Assembly: GCA_017622295.1 (NCBI GenBank)
Contig: JAGARK010000040.1
Coordinates: forward strand, 1-64,000
DNA: 64,000 bases
From: Oscillospiraceae bacterium
GTDB lineage: Bacteria > Bacillota > Clostridia > Oscillospirales > Oscillospiraceae
Direction of reading: 5' to 3'
The first letter of the stretch is position 1. Each line of letters begins with the position of its first letter. The notes under the pieces were generated by a model. That model searched no databases. It was not told the origin of the DNA and saw nothing but the letters and a program-made list of their open reading frames with translations. Of the stretch, positions 43,105-50,529 are shown piece after piece. Made by a program: the position numbers and the translations under genes.

Positions 43105-43165
43105 TTTCATAAGCAGTTATCTATTTCACAGTTTAACTACATTTAATCAGAAAGAGGTAATTAAA

Positions 43166-44074
43166 ATGGTTGATACCAAGAAGTATGAGGGCATTATCCC
43201 TGCATTTTATGCCTGCTACGACGCAGAGGGCAAGGTCAATCCCGCAGCTGTCCGCGAGCTGACTCAGTACTACATCGACAAGGGCGTTCAGGGTCTGTAT
43301 GTCGGCGGTTCCTCCGGCGAATGCATCTACCAGAGCAAGGAAGAGCGCAAGGTCGTTCTGGAAGAGGTTATGAAGGTCGCCAAGGGCAAGCTGACTGTTA
43401 TCGCTCACATTGCCTGCAACAACACCGCTGATTCTCAGGAGCTGGCTGCCCACGCGGAATCCCTGGGTGTTGACGCCATCGCTTCTATTCCTCCCATCTA
43501 CTTCAAGCTGCCCCCCCATGCCATTGCCAAGTACTGGAATGATATGAGCGCAGCCGCTCCCAACACCGATTTCATCATCTATAATATTCCCCAGCTGGCT
43601 GGTGTTTCCCTGTCCGTGCCTCTGCTGAAGGAAATGCTGAAGAACCCCAAGGTCATTGGCGTCAAGAACTCCTCCATGCCCACTCAGGATATCCAGATGT
43701 GGCGTGACGAGGGTGCCATCGTCTTCAACGGTCCCGATGAGCAGCTGATCTCCGGTCTGGTCATGGGCGCCACCGGCGGCATCGGCGGCACCTACGGTGC
43801 AATGCCCGAACTGTACGTCGAACTGTACCGCTGTGTCAAGGCAGGCGAGCTGGCCAAGGCTCTGGAAATCCAGAACGAGTGCTGCCGCATCATCTACAAG
43901 ATGTGCTCCACCCACGGCAATATGTACGGCGTCATCAAAGAGATCCTGCGCCGCAACGGCGGTCCCGACTGCGGCAGTGTCCGCGCTCCCCTGGCTGAGC
44001 TGATCGAGGCTGACTACGCCATCGTTGACGAGTGCGTCGCCATGATCAATAAGGCTGTCAAGACTTACTGCTGA
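43166..44074 (+). CDS. nanA: N-acetylneuraminate lyase-like aldolase
   Basis: A 302-residue class I aldolase of the DHDPS/NAL superfamily, expected to split N-acetylneuraminate to N-acetylmannosamine and pyruvate. GLYVGGSSGECIYQS near residues 43-57 is the pyruvate-binding loop; IIYNIPQLAGVSLS near 137 has the Tyr; VIGVKNSS near 163 has the Schiff-base Lys; FNGPDEQLISGLVMGATGGI and GGTYGAMPELY match NAL better than dihydrodipicolinate synthase. AGAAAGAGGTAA precedes the ATG. It is alone, without other sialate genes, between two tRNA-Pro modules. Substrate specificity is inferred. Confidence 0.8.
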   Translation: MVDTKKYEGIIPAFYACYDAEGKVNPAAVRELTQYYIDKGVQGLYVGGSSGECIYQSKEERKVVLEEVMKVAKGKLTVIAHIACNNTADSQELAAHAESLGVDAIASIPPIYFKLPPHAIAKYWNDMSAAAPNTDFIIYNIPQLAGVSLSVPLLKEMLKNPKVIGVKNSSMPTQDIQMWRDEGAIVFNGPDEQLISGLVMGATGGIGGTYGAMPELYVELYRCVKAGELAKALEIQNECCRIIYKMCSTHGNMYGVIKEILRRNGGPDCGSVRAPLAELIEADYAIVDECVAMINKAVKTYC

Positions 44075-44094
44075 TTATCTTGATACATAAAACG

Positions 44095-44128
44095 AACTCA
44101 GCCATCCGGATGGATGGCTGAGTTTTTT
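44095..44128 (+). terminator. Terminator of nanA-like gene
   Basis: AACTCAGCCATCC/GGATGGCTGAGTT, 13-bp stem, GGAT loop, then a T tract. Confidence 0.93.
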
Positions 44129-44173
44129 GTCTGACTATTCAGGAAGTGCCTCGATTTTGATTCCTAAGATACT

Positions 44174-44301
44174 ACTGGGAAGTTCCAAATGGAACTTCCC
44201 AGTATTCGGTCCGAGTTACTGGATTCGAACCAGTGGGATAGCTGCGCTGCGCGCCGCTATCCCATGGCGGCAATTGAAATACAAGAGGCCGCTGGTTCGA
44301 C
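44174..44301. repeat. Degenerate tRNA-like palindromic module, copy 2
   Basis: Second copy of the module. A 13-bp hairpin ACTGGGAAGTTCC/GGAACTTCCCAGT (44174-44203) is followed by the tRNA-Pro acceptor and T-arm sequence CCGAGTTACTGGATTCGAAC (44211-44230), a GGGATAGC/GCTATCCC hairpin (44234-44262) and an inverted tRNA-Pro segment CAAGAGGCCGCTGGTTCGA (44282-44300). The last is a 19-bp perfect inverted repeat of bases in the functional tRNA (TCGAACCAGCGGCCTCTTG at 44371-44389). Confidence 0.7.
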
Positions 44302-44319
44302 TACAGCACAGAAAATAAT

Positions 44320-44351
44320 AAAACCGAAGTAACTGATGTTACTTCGGTTTT
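44320..44351 (-). terminator. Terminator of tRNA-Pro(GGG), copy 2
   Basis: The same 14-bp stem as copy 1, AAAACCGAAGTAAC/GTTACTTCGGTTTT, with loop TGAT (AAAT in copy 1, plus strand). Confidence 0.9.
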
Positions 44352-44353
44352 AT

Positions 44354-44430
44354 TGGTCCGAGTTACTGGATTCGAACCAGCGGCCTCTTGAACCCCATTC
44401 AAGCGCGATACCAAACTTCGCCAAACCCGG
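44354..44430 (-). tRNA. tRNA-Pro (anticodon GGG), copy 2
   Basis: 77 bases with CCA, identical in sequence to the copy at 42727-42803. Same G-U pair in the acceptor stem and the same GGG anticodon. Reads codons CCC/CCU. Confidence 0.93.
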
Positions 44431-44461
44431 AAATATGCTTGCGTCTCTTGACGACTCAGAT

Positions 44462-44490
44462 ATATTAGCACATCTTGTCAGAAAATGCAA
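44462..44490 (-). promoter_or_regulatory. Promoter of tRNA-Pro(GGG) copy 2
   Basis: Minus strand TTGCAT (44490-44485), 17-base spacer, TAATAT (44467-44462). The -10 block is the same as in copy 1; the -35 side differs, so homology stops within the promoter. Confidence 0.75.
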
Positions 44491-44515
44491 GCATTATTTT
44501 TCATTTTTACAAAAA

Positions 44516-44944
44516 TTATTTTTCCAGCTTGAAATACGACGTTCCGGAGCCGGAAATGCAGATCTGATTCGGATCAGATGCCCGGGAAGCTTCCGCCGTC
44601 ATGCTGATAAGCGTTCTTCCTGCGCTGATCACCCGCACCCGGACGATTACATCCTCTCCGGGAATCAAGGGACGGTAAAAACTCTGCTGCATCTGGACCG
44701 TCAGATTCTTTCCGGGTCCGGGAATATAGCTGTACGCCACATAGCCCATAGCCTGATCCAGAATCGCCGCGCCCATGCCGCCGTGAAGTGACCCGCCGGT
44801 GTTGCGCATCCAGTCAAAAGTCTTGCACCGGAGCGTATATTCTCCCCTCTCCCGGTCTTCGGATACCACCCAAAAGTTCATCAGATCCCCGATAGAGCCG
44901 GGAGCCAACTGGTGGAGTCGTTCGATGCAGTCGTCCAGCGTCAT
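44516..44944 (-). CDS. PaaI-like hotdog-fold thioesterase
   Basis: A 142-residue hotdog-fold acyl-CoA thioesterase. Motifs: RNTGGSLHGGMGAAILDQAM near residues 47-66 with the HGG(x)xxxxxD signature, and LTVQMQQSFYRPLIPGEDVI near 80. The acyl substrate is unknown. The ATG at 44944 follows the stop of the small zinc-type protein by 4 bases; a longer overlapping frame is rejected. Last gene of the operon starting at 48560. Confidence 0.88.
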   Translation of the reverse strand: MTLDDCIERLHQLAPGSIGDLMNFWVVSEDRERGEYTLRCKTFDWMRNTGGSLHGGMGAAILDQAMGYVAYSYIPGPGKNLTVQMQQSFYRPLIPGEDVIVRVRVISAGRTLISMTAEASRASDPNQICISGSGTSYFKLEK

Positions 44945-44948
44945 TTCC

Positions 44949-45173
44949 TTATTCACCGGGATCCTGTCTGATGACCTTGCCGATGTTCCACAGCCGGATG
45001 ACCCCCTCCTCGGCTTCCCGCTTTTCCTTCTCGTTTTCGTACTCCAGATAGACGGTGTGAGCGCCGCAGATGCCACACTCAACCTGAACATTCCAGCCGC
45101 CCTCGTGGATCAGCATACCGCCGCCGCGGCAGCAGGGGCACTCTTCCAGCTCATAAAACAGTTCTTCGCTCAT
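44949..45173 (-). CDS. Small Cys-rich (Lar-like zinc ribbon) protein
   Basis: A 74-residue protein with CPCCRGGG near residues 12-19 and ECGICGA near 32-38, two CxxC knuckles that should form a zinc ribbon, then a charged helix ending RLWNIGKV. The CPCC...WN pattern resembles Lar/restriction-alleviation-type zinc fingers, but no restriction locus is nearby. AAAGGAGAATAAATCC precedes the ATG. It lies between the TIGR03936 and thioesterase genes. Confidence 0.7.
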   Translation of the reverse strand: MSEELFYELEECPCCRGGGMLIHEGGWNVQVECGICGAHTVYLEYENEKEKREAEEGVIRLWNIGKVIRQDPGE

Positions 45174-45187
45174 GGATTTATTCTCCT

Positions 45188-45850
45188 TTATCTGAAAATC
45201 GTTTCATCGTTATCGTAAATCTCAAGCCTGGCGCACTTGGCAAAATCAGGTTTCAGATCCGGCAAATACTTCTCAATGGCAGCAGCCATCTGCATGGGAT
45301 TCAGGGTAGGATTCTGACAGCAGATCAGCGCACGAAGCTCCAAAGCATTCTCATCCTTCTGAGAAACTGACATCCTTCGGATCATGGAGACGATGTTTTG
45401 ATTCTGGATGTCACCGGACTTGGTCTTTTTCTCCATCAGGACCTCTTCCCTGCCAAAAAGCTCCCGCAGCCCGGAAACCGCCTCTGCGGGGACGCCTGTG
45501 TCGTATTCCAGCGCAACGGTACATTCCAGCAGCGAAAGATGCTTGATCTTCCGTCCCTCGTCATAGACTTCCAAAACCTTCACGCCCTCCACCAGCGCCC
45601 GGTTCAGCCGCTCTTTCATCTCTTCTGCGGGAACACTTGCTCCGTCCAGATCGAAATCCAGCAGCTCACAGCTGCTCTCAATGCCCACGCTCAGGGGCAA
45701 CGCAATGGAGACCTGGGGACGGGGATTGTAGCCCTGTCCATGGGTCAGGGGTAACCCCGCCCGCTTGAAGGCGCGCTGGAACAGCCGCATCAAATCCAGA
45801 TGTGAGATCCAGACGGCATTTCCCTTCTTTTCAAACAGCAATCTAGGCAT
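45188..45850 (-). CDS. TIGR03936 radical SAM-associated protein (DUF2344)
   Basis: A 220-residue protein starting LLFEKKGNAVWISHLDLMRL, FQRAFKRAGLPLTHGQGYNP RPQVSIALPLSVG in two characteristic blocks. This family is always linked to the TIGR03960 B12/radical SAM protein, either fused or adjacent, and is thought to act with it, probably in RNA modification, but the reaction is unproven. Here it overlaps the TIGR03960 gene by 8 bases. Confidence 0.9.
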   Translation of the reverse strand: MPRLLFEKKGNAVWISHLDLMRLFQRAFKRAGLPLTHGQGYNPRPQVSIALPLSVGIESSCELLDFDLDGASVPAEEMKERLNRALVEGVKVLEVYDEGRKIKHLSLLECTVALEYDTGVPAEAVSGLRELFGREEVLMEKKTKSGDIQNQNIVSMIRRMSVSQKDENALELRALICCQNPTLNPMQMAAAIEKYLPDLKPDFAKCARLEIYDNDETIFR

Positions 45851-47678
45851 CGCATTCCACCTCCTTCAGCAGGCAATTGGCGCCGCAGCCAGCACAGCCG
45901 TGACGGCAGTCGGGGGTAATGATACCCTCCTGGGCCCGGTGCCGCTCCCGCAGCAGAAACTTCTTGCTGACACCCACATCAATGATGTCCCAGGGCAGGA
46001 TCTCCTCCTCGCCGTAGCCGCGGGTGGTGTAGAAATCGGGATCGATGCCGCATTTGTTGATGGCGTCGAACCAGATGGAGTAATTGAAGTACTCATCCCA
46101 GCCGTCCAGTCTGGCACCGTGGAGCGTTGCCTCTTCCAGAACGGGGCCCAGACGACGGTCGCCCCGGGCAAAAATAGCCTCCAGGCGGCTCAGATCGGGG
46201 GCATGGTAGTTGTACTCAATGGACTTGGAATAGAAATGGCTCTTCAGGAGACGGCACCGGCGCAGATATTCATCCGGGGTGATCTGCTGCTCCCACTGGA
46301 AGGGAGTATGGGGCTTGGGCACGAAGTAGGCGGTAGCCACATGGATCCGGACGCCCCGCTTCTTATTGGTGGCATGCTCCTTCCAGGTCTTGATGACCTT
46401 GTACGCCAGATCCGCAATGCCAAGCACGTCCTCATCGGTCTCTGTGGGCAGACCCAGCATGAAATAGAGCTTGACGTTATTCCAGCCGCCGGCAAAGGCG
46501 TTGGCGCAGGTGGTCAGAATCTCTTCTTCCGTCAGGTTTTTGTTGATTACATCTCTCAGCCGCTGGGTGCCAGCTTCCGGGGCAAAGGTCAGGCCGCTCT
46601 TACGGACGGTCTGAAGCTTTTCCATCAGTTCCCGGGAGAAATTGTCCGCTCTCAGGGAGGGTACGGACAGATTGATGCGGTGCTGCTCGCAGTAAGGAAT
46701 CATCTGATCCGTCAGCTCCTTCAAGCCCCGGTAGTCCGAGGTAGACAGGCTGGACAGCGTGATTTCATTGTTGCCGGAATCCTCCATGATCTCCACAGCC
46801 TGGCGGTAAAGGACCTCGGGGCTCTTCTTGCGCACAGGCCGGCAGCTGAAGCCCGCCTGACAGAAGCGGCAGCCCCGGATACAGCCACGGAATACCTCCA
46901 GATTGGCCCGGTCATGAACGATCTCCGTGGAGGGGACGATCATCTTGGTTGGCCAGTAGGCATTGTCCAGATCCTCCACGATCCGCTTGGTAATCCTGGC
47001 GGGAGCGCCATTCAGAGGAATGATGGCAGCCAGGGTGCCGTCTTCGTTATAAGTATGCTCATAGAAAGAAGGAACGTAGACGCCGGGAATTTTGGAAACC
47101 TCTGTCAGGAACTGATCCTTGCTCCAGCCTTCCGCTTTGGCCCGGTCGTAGAGAGCAACGATCTCCACGGTGCTCTCCTCGCCCTCGCCCAGGGAAAAGA
47201 AATCGATAAAGTCTGCCAGAGGCTCGGGATTGAAGGCGCACACGCCGCCGGCAAAGACAATTCCCTTTAAATCATGCCGGTCCTTTGCATGGAGGGGAAT
47301 TCCCGCCAGGCGCATCATGTTCAGGATGTTGGAATAGGCCATCTCATAGCCGATGGTGAAGGCCACCATGTCAAAATCCTTCACGCACTGGTGGCTTTCC
47401 AGCGCCCACAGGGGGAGATTATTCTCCCGCATGGCCTTCTCCATGTCACCCCAGGGGGCAAAGACACGCTCACACCAGACGCCGTCCATCTCGTTCATGA
47501 CGCCGTAGAGGATTCGCATGCCCACATTGGACATGCCGATTTCATAAGTATCCGGGAAACAGAACGCCACACGGACTCGCACATCCGCCGGGTCTTTCCG
47601 AATCTCGTTATATTCACCGCCGGTGTACCGGGCAGGCTTCTGCACGGTGGGCAGGATTCTCTGTATCAATTCGGTCAT
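45843..47678 (-). CDS. TIGR03960 B12-binding radical SAM protein
   Basis: A 611-residue radical SAM enzyme. The N-terminal 200 residues form a B12-binding-like domain (FPDTYEIGMSNVGMRILYGV). The 4Fe-4S motif CIRGCRFCQAGF is near residue 265; ALLSSLSTSDYRGL-type, APEAGTQRLRDVINKNLT near 370 and YFMLGLPTETDED near 405 follow. A Cys-rich C-terminus (CRHGCAGCGANC) may bind a second cluster. The second ATG (47678) is better spaced from GAGG than the first (47684). Substrate unknown; the gene is common beside ribonuclease G and L21 genes in Clostridia. Confidence 0.92.
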   Translation of the reverse strand: MTELIQRILPTVQKPARYTGGEYNEIRKDPADVRVRVAFCFPDTYEIGMSNVGMRILYGVMNEMDGVWCERVFAPWGDMEKAMRENNLPLWALESHQCVKDFDMVAFTIGYEMAYSNILNMMRLAGIPLHAKDRHDLKGIVFAGGVCAFNPEPLADFIDFFSLGEGEESTVEIVALYDRAKAEGWSKDQFLTEVSKIPGVYVPSFYEHTYNEDGTLAAIIPLNGAPARITKRIVEDLDNAYWPTKMIVPSTEIVHDRANLEVFRGCIRGCRFCQAGFSCRPVRKKSPEVLYRQAVEIMEDSGNNEITLSSLSTSDYRGLKELTDQMIPYCEQHRINLSVPSLRADNFSRELMEKLQTVRKSGLTFAPEAGTQRLRDVINKNLTEEEILTTCANAFAGGWNNVKLYFMLGLPTETDEDVLGIADLAYKVIKTWKEHATNKKRGVRIHVATAYFVPKPHTPFQWEQQITPDEYLRRCRLLKSHFYSKSIEYNYHAPDLSRLEAIFARGDRRLGPVLEEATLHGARLDGWDEYFNYSIWFDAINKCGIDPDFYTTRGYGEEEILPWDIIDVGVSKKFLLRERHRAQEGIITPDCRHGCAGCGANCLLKEVECDA

Positions 47679-47695
47679 AGACATACCTCTTCAGT

Positions 47696-48292
47696 TTAAT
47701 GTATCTCTATTGTACCCCCAGTTTGGGTTCTTTGCAAGGTATTTTTCACAGGAAAGAGCCTGGCAAGAAGAATCGCCCCGCAAACCAACCCAAAAACTCC
47801 GGTTTGAAGCCTGTAAAGACCATACATCCCCACCGCAGCCACCAAAAGAAAGATCGTTCTTTCAATTGTTCGGAGCGCCCCCTGAGATAATTGGGGTATC
47901 GCTATTTCAAAACAGCATCTGAGCATTCTGCCCCCATCCAGCGGAAACAGGGGGACCAGGTTGAATGCCCCCTGTACAAGGGCGCATACCGCCGCAGCCG
48001 GAAATAGTTTTGCTGCCGGCAGTAGCGAAAAGCTCCCCAATGGCCCTGCCGCCGCGCAGAGCAGCTCTTTCCAGCCACTCAGCGGCTCTGTCTCCATCAC
48101 CGCTCCTCCTGCACCGATCTTCAGACCGTATACCCTGCCGCCGCAGAGGCGAATAGCAGCGTAATGCCACAATTCGTGAACTGACGCCGCCAGTACAGCC
48201 GCAAACACCCACCGCAGCGGTAAAATCAAAATCATCATTGCCCCGGTGATATACGCGCCGGGGGTGATCTCAATCCGTCCGGGCATCTTCAA
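47696..48292 (-). CDS. M50 site-2 protease, SpoIVFB-like
   Basis: A 198-residue intramembrane metalloprotease. The zinc motif HELWH is in ASVHELWHYAAI near residues 38-49, and the third ligand lies in NLVPLFPLDGGRMLR near 118-132. Several membrane helices are visible (about 15-36, 78-110, 145-170). Length and motif fit SpoIVFB, which processes pro-sigma-K, so a sporulation role is plausible in this spore former; this is inferred. It precedes the TIGR03960 gene by 17 bases and overlaps the small upstream gene. Confidence 0.82.
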   Translation of the reverse strand: MKMPGRIEITPGAYITGAMMILILPLRWVFAAVLAASVHELWHYAAIRLCGGRVYGLKIGAGGAVMETEPLSGWKELLCAAAGPLGSFSLLPAAKLFPAAAVCALVQGAFNLVPLFPLDGGRMLRCCFEIAIPQLSQGALRTIERTIFLLVAAVGMYGLYRLQTGVFGLVCGAILLARLFPVKNTLQRTQTGGTIEIH

Positions 48293-48560
48293 TGATGTGA
48301 ATGCAAAAAGCTGTCAATGCATCTTCCACCGAAACTCCGGAGCGCAGCTGCTCAGTCATTTCCAGAAAGGCCGTCTGAACCGGCTGCTCCCCGGGCAGCA
48401 GATACTGCCGCAGCTGCTGCGTCCCTTCCGGCCAGATCCGGCTGACTACCAGAGTAAAGATCAGCAAACAGGCAGCCGTCATGGTCTGCAGACGCAGCAC
48501 GCCTCCCCTTTTCGTTCTTTGATTCCGTATCCCGGAACCATAATCAATACGATAAGCCAC
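48270..48560 (-). CDS. Small single-pass membrane protein, possible SpoIVFA-like partner
   Basis: A 96-residue protein with basic N-terminus, one membrane helix near residues 25-43 (TMTAACLLIFTLVVSRIW) and a periplasm-side helical region. It overlaps the SpoIVFB-like protease by 23 bases and could be its partner by position, as SpoIVFA is for SpoIVFB, but the sequence itself does not show SpoIVFA domains. GTG 48560 is chosen since GGAGGTG lies 6 bases before it. Confidence 0.6.
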   Translation of the reverse strand: MAYRIDYGSGIRNQRTKRGGVLRLQTMTAACLLIFTLVVSRIWPEGTQQLRQYLLPGEQPVQTAFLEMTEQLRSGVSVEDALTAFCIHIIEDARTD

Positions 48561-48616
48561 AATCATCACCTCCATGCATTTTACAGCGCCGCAGTGCGTA
48601 AAATACCATCCGGGGC

Positions 48617-48645
48617 TTGACAATCCTGGGAAATCTCATTATAAT
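48617..48645 (+). promoter_or_regulatory. Consensus promoter of tRNA-Pro(CGG)
   Basis: TTGACA (48617-48622), 17-base spacer, TATAAT (48640-48645). Perfect consensus; the tRNA begins 12 bases after the -10. Confidence 0.92.
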
Positions 48646-48657
48646 ACTATGGTCTAT

Positions 48658-48734
48658 CGGGGTATGGCGAAGTTTGGTATCGCGCTTGGTTCGGGTCCAA
48701 GAGGCCGCGGGTTCGAATCCCGCTACTCCGACCA
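48658..48734 (+). tRNA. tRNA-Pro (anticodon CGG)
   Basis: 77 bases with CCA. Acceptor CGGGGTA/TACTCCG with a G-U, D arm GGCGAAGTTTGGTATCGCGC as in the GGG copies, anticodon stem CTTGG/CCAAG, loop TTCGGGT (anticodon CGG), T arm GCGGG-TTCGAAT-CCCGC. Reads CCG. Confidence 0.94.
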
Positions 48735-48771
48735 AAAATCCGGTGACCACATTCGTGGTCGCCGGATTTTT
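48734..48771 (+). terminator. Terminator of tRNA-Pro(CGG)
   Basis: AAAAATCCGG(T)GACCAC pairs with GTGGTC(G)CCGGATTTTT around ATTC, directly after CCA. Confidence 0.93.
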
Positions 48772-48781
48772 AATCGAGTAT

Positions 48782-48862
48782 GGGATTCGAAAGGACGACA
48801 CCAGTCCGCAGACTGGTGTAAAAAGTGTCCGGTGGACACTTTTTAGTCCGTGGGAGAATCCA
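48782..48862 (+). repeat. Twin-hairpin repeat, copy A
   Basis: An 80-base unit starting GGGATTCGAAAGG. Hairpin 1 CACCAGTC/GACTGGTG (loop CGCA) and hairpin 2 AAAAAGTGTCC/GGACACTTTTT (loop GGT), then AGTCCGTGGGAGAA. Repeated at 49000. Confidence 0.8.
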
Positions 48863-48939
48863 TTGCTCCATAGACGCACCCCTTCCGGGTGTGGATATGG
48901 AGTAATCCTGTTCGATGTCCAAAACCCTATTAACTACAC

Positions 48940-48988
48940 TCCGACCAAAAATGAAGACTGCCCTTCCGGGCGGTCTTCATTTTTCTTT
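48940..48988 (+). other. tRNA-Pro 3' end remnant with terminator
   Basis: ACTCCGACCA (48940-48949), the exact last ten bases of tRNA-Pro(CGG), is followed by an AAAATGAAGAC(T)GCCC/GGGCGGTCTTCATTTT hairpin. This copies the tRNA end plus terminator arrangement without a tRNA body. Confidence 0.7.
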
Positions 48989-48999
48989 TGGTTCGTGTC

Positions 49000-49080
49000 G
49001 GGATTCGAAAGGGCGGCACCAGTCTATAGACTGGTGTAAAAAAGTGTCCGATGGACACTTTTTAGCCCGTGGGAGAAACC
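49000..49080 (+). repeat. Twin-hairpin repeat, copy B
   Basis: Same unit as copy A with the stems conserved and the loops changed: CACCAGTC/GACTGGTG (loop TATA) and AAAAAGTGTCC/GGACACTTTTT (loop GAT). Confidence 0.8.
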
Positions 49081-49282
49081 CTTTCTTTCAGATCGCATCC
49101 CGCAGGAATGCACTATGAATGGAATCTTGCTTTTTTCGAATAAGTTTCAAATGCAGGTTATCCCATTTGTGAAAAACAGGAAAAATCAAAATCCATGGTT
49201 TGATTTATGGCTCATATTTCCTTTACTTTTCCAGTTCTTCTGATATAATGGATATAATTATTATCATTTTCGGAGGATCACC
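49081..49282. other. Upstream region of potassium channel gene
   Basis: No gene. AT-rich; an extended -10 promoter, TGA-TATAAT, is at 49241-49249, with a second TATAAT at 49253-49258. CGGAGGA precedes ATG 49283. Confidence 0.5.
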
Positions 49283-50497
49283 ATGACCAAGAATAAAAAA
49301 GTCTGGCTCCAGCGGCGCAGACGTGTCTCGGAAATTATCGAGGCCGGCACCGCGGAAGACTGGGTCAGCAAAGGCTATGATATCTTCAGTACCTTTCTCC
49401 TGCTGGTCAATTTGTGCGTGACCATTCTGTATACCTTTGACGAGATGGAGCTTCGTTTTGGCCCCATGCTTCTGACGCTGGAGGCAATTACCGTAGCTTT
49501 TTTCGCGGTGGATTATCTGCTCCGCCTGTGGACCGCGTTCTTTACCTACCCCGGTGTATCCGAATCCACGGCAATCCGAAAATATGCTCTGTCTCTGACC
49601 GGTATCATTGATCTGCTGTCCTTCCTTCCATACTATCTGCCCATCTTCTTCCCCGCCGGTGCATCCGTGTTCCGCATGTTCCGGGTGGTGCGGATTTTCC
49701 GGCTATTCCAGATCAATGCCTACTACGACTCTCTGAAGATCATCTCTGAGGTTCTGACCAGCAAACGCCAGCAGCTGGTTTCCTCCATCTTCATCATTCT
49801 GGTACTGATGGTGGCTTCCAGCCTGTGTATGTACTCTGTCGAGCATGAAGCCCAGCCGGAGGTGTTTTCCAATGCCTTCTCTGGCATCTGGTGGTCCGTA
49901 TCCACCCTGCTGACGGTGGGCTACGGCGATATCTATCCCATCACCACCCTGGGCAAGCTATGCAGCATCGGCATCACATTCCTCGGCGTCGGCATGGTCG
50001 CGATCCCCACCGGTATTATTTCCGCAGGCTTCGTCGATCAGTATTCCCGCATTAAGCGCATCAGCGAGTATGCAGCGGAAGAGGACATCCACTTCATCAA
50101 GGTCAATTTGAAGAAGAACGACAGCTGGGTCGGCAAAACCGTCATGGAACTGAAACTGCCCCATGGTGCCATCGTCGCCATGATCCGCCGGGGCCGCGAG
50201 AACATCGTCCCCCGCGGCGATGTCGTCCTGAAAATTAACGACACCGTCATCCTGGGCGCGGAAGCACTGAAGGATGATAAGCACATCGATCTGAAGGAAG
50301 TAGAGCTGCGCAAGCAGCATCCATGGAATGGTCAGCAGATCCGGGATCTGAATATCTCCCGCCAGACCTTCATCGTCATGGTCAAGCGCAAGAACAATGT
50401 GATGGTCCCTAGAGGCGACCTGGTGTTGCTGGAAGGCGACAAGGTGATCCTGTTCAGCCAGGAAAGCATCGCTAACTCCATTTTAATCACACTGTAG
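49283..50497 (+). CDS. Voltage-gated-type potassium channel with two RCK-C domains
   Basis: A 404-residue channel. S1-S4 run about residues 32-150 with an S4-like RMFRVVRIFRLFQ near 133-145; the pore filter TVGYGD is near residue 212, between S5 (167-190) and S6 (225-250). The cytosolic part has two TrkA-C (RCK-C) domains, about 268-335 (VNLKKNDSWVGKTVMELKLP) and 340-404 (VELRKQHPWNGQQIRDLNIS), each with a VPRGD turn. No Rossmann RCK-N domain is present, which is unusual. It should conduct K+ with ligand control through the RCK-C pair. Monocistronic. Confidence 0.9.
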   Translation: MTKNKKVWLQRRRRVSEIIEAGTAEDWVSKGYDIFSTFLLLVNLCVTILYTFDEMELRFGPMLLTLEAITVAFFAVDYLLRLWTAFFTYPGVSESTAIRKYALSLTGIIDLLSFLPYYLPIFFPAGASVFRMFRVVRIFRLFQINAYYDSLKIISEVLTSKRQQLVSSIFIILVLMVASSLCMYSVEHEAQPEVFSNAFSGIWWSVSTLLTVGYGDIYPITTLGKLCSIGITFLGVGMVAIPTGIISAGFVDQYSRIKRISEYAAEEDIHFIKVNLKKNDSWVGKTVMELKLPHGAIVAMIRRGRENIVPRGDVVLKINDTVILGAEALKDDKHIDLKEVELRKQHPWNGQQIRDLNISRQTFIVMVKRKNNVMVPRGDLVLLEGDKVILFSQESIANSILITL

Positions 50498-50502
50498 TTT
50501 AT

Positions 50503-50529
50503 AAACCGGAGCAAATGCTCCGGTTTTTT
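50503..50529 (+). terminator. Terminator of potassium channel gene
   Basis: AAACCGGAGC/GCTCCGGTTT with AAAT loop then T3. It also faces the end of the convergent VWA gene. Confidence 0.92.

Noticed and set aside
48544..48879. Protein-coding frame over tRNA-Pro (GVAGFEPAASWTRTKRDTKL type)
   Set aside because: This is the well-known spurious translation of the reverse strand of a tRNA gene.
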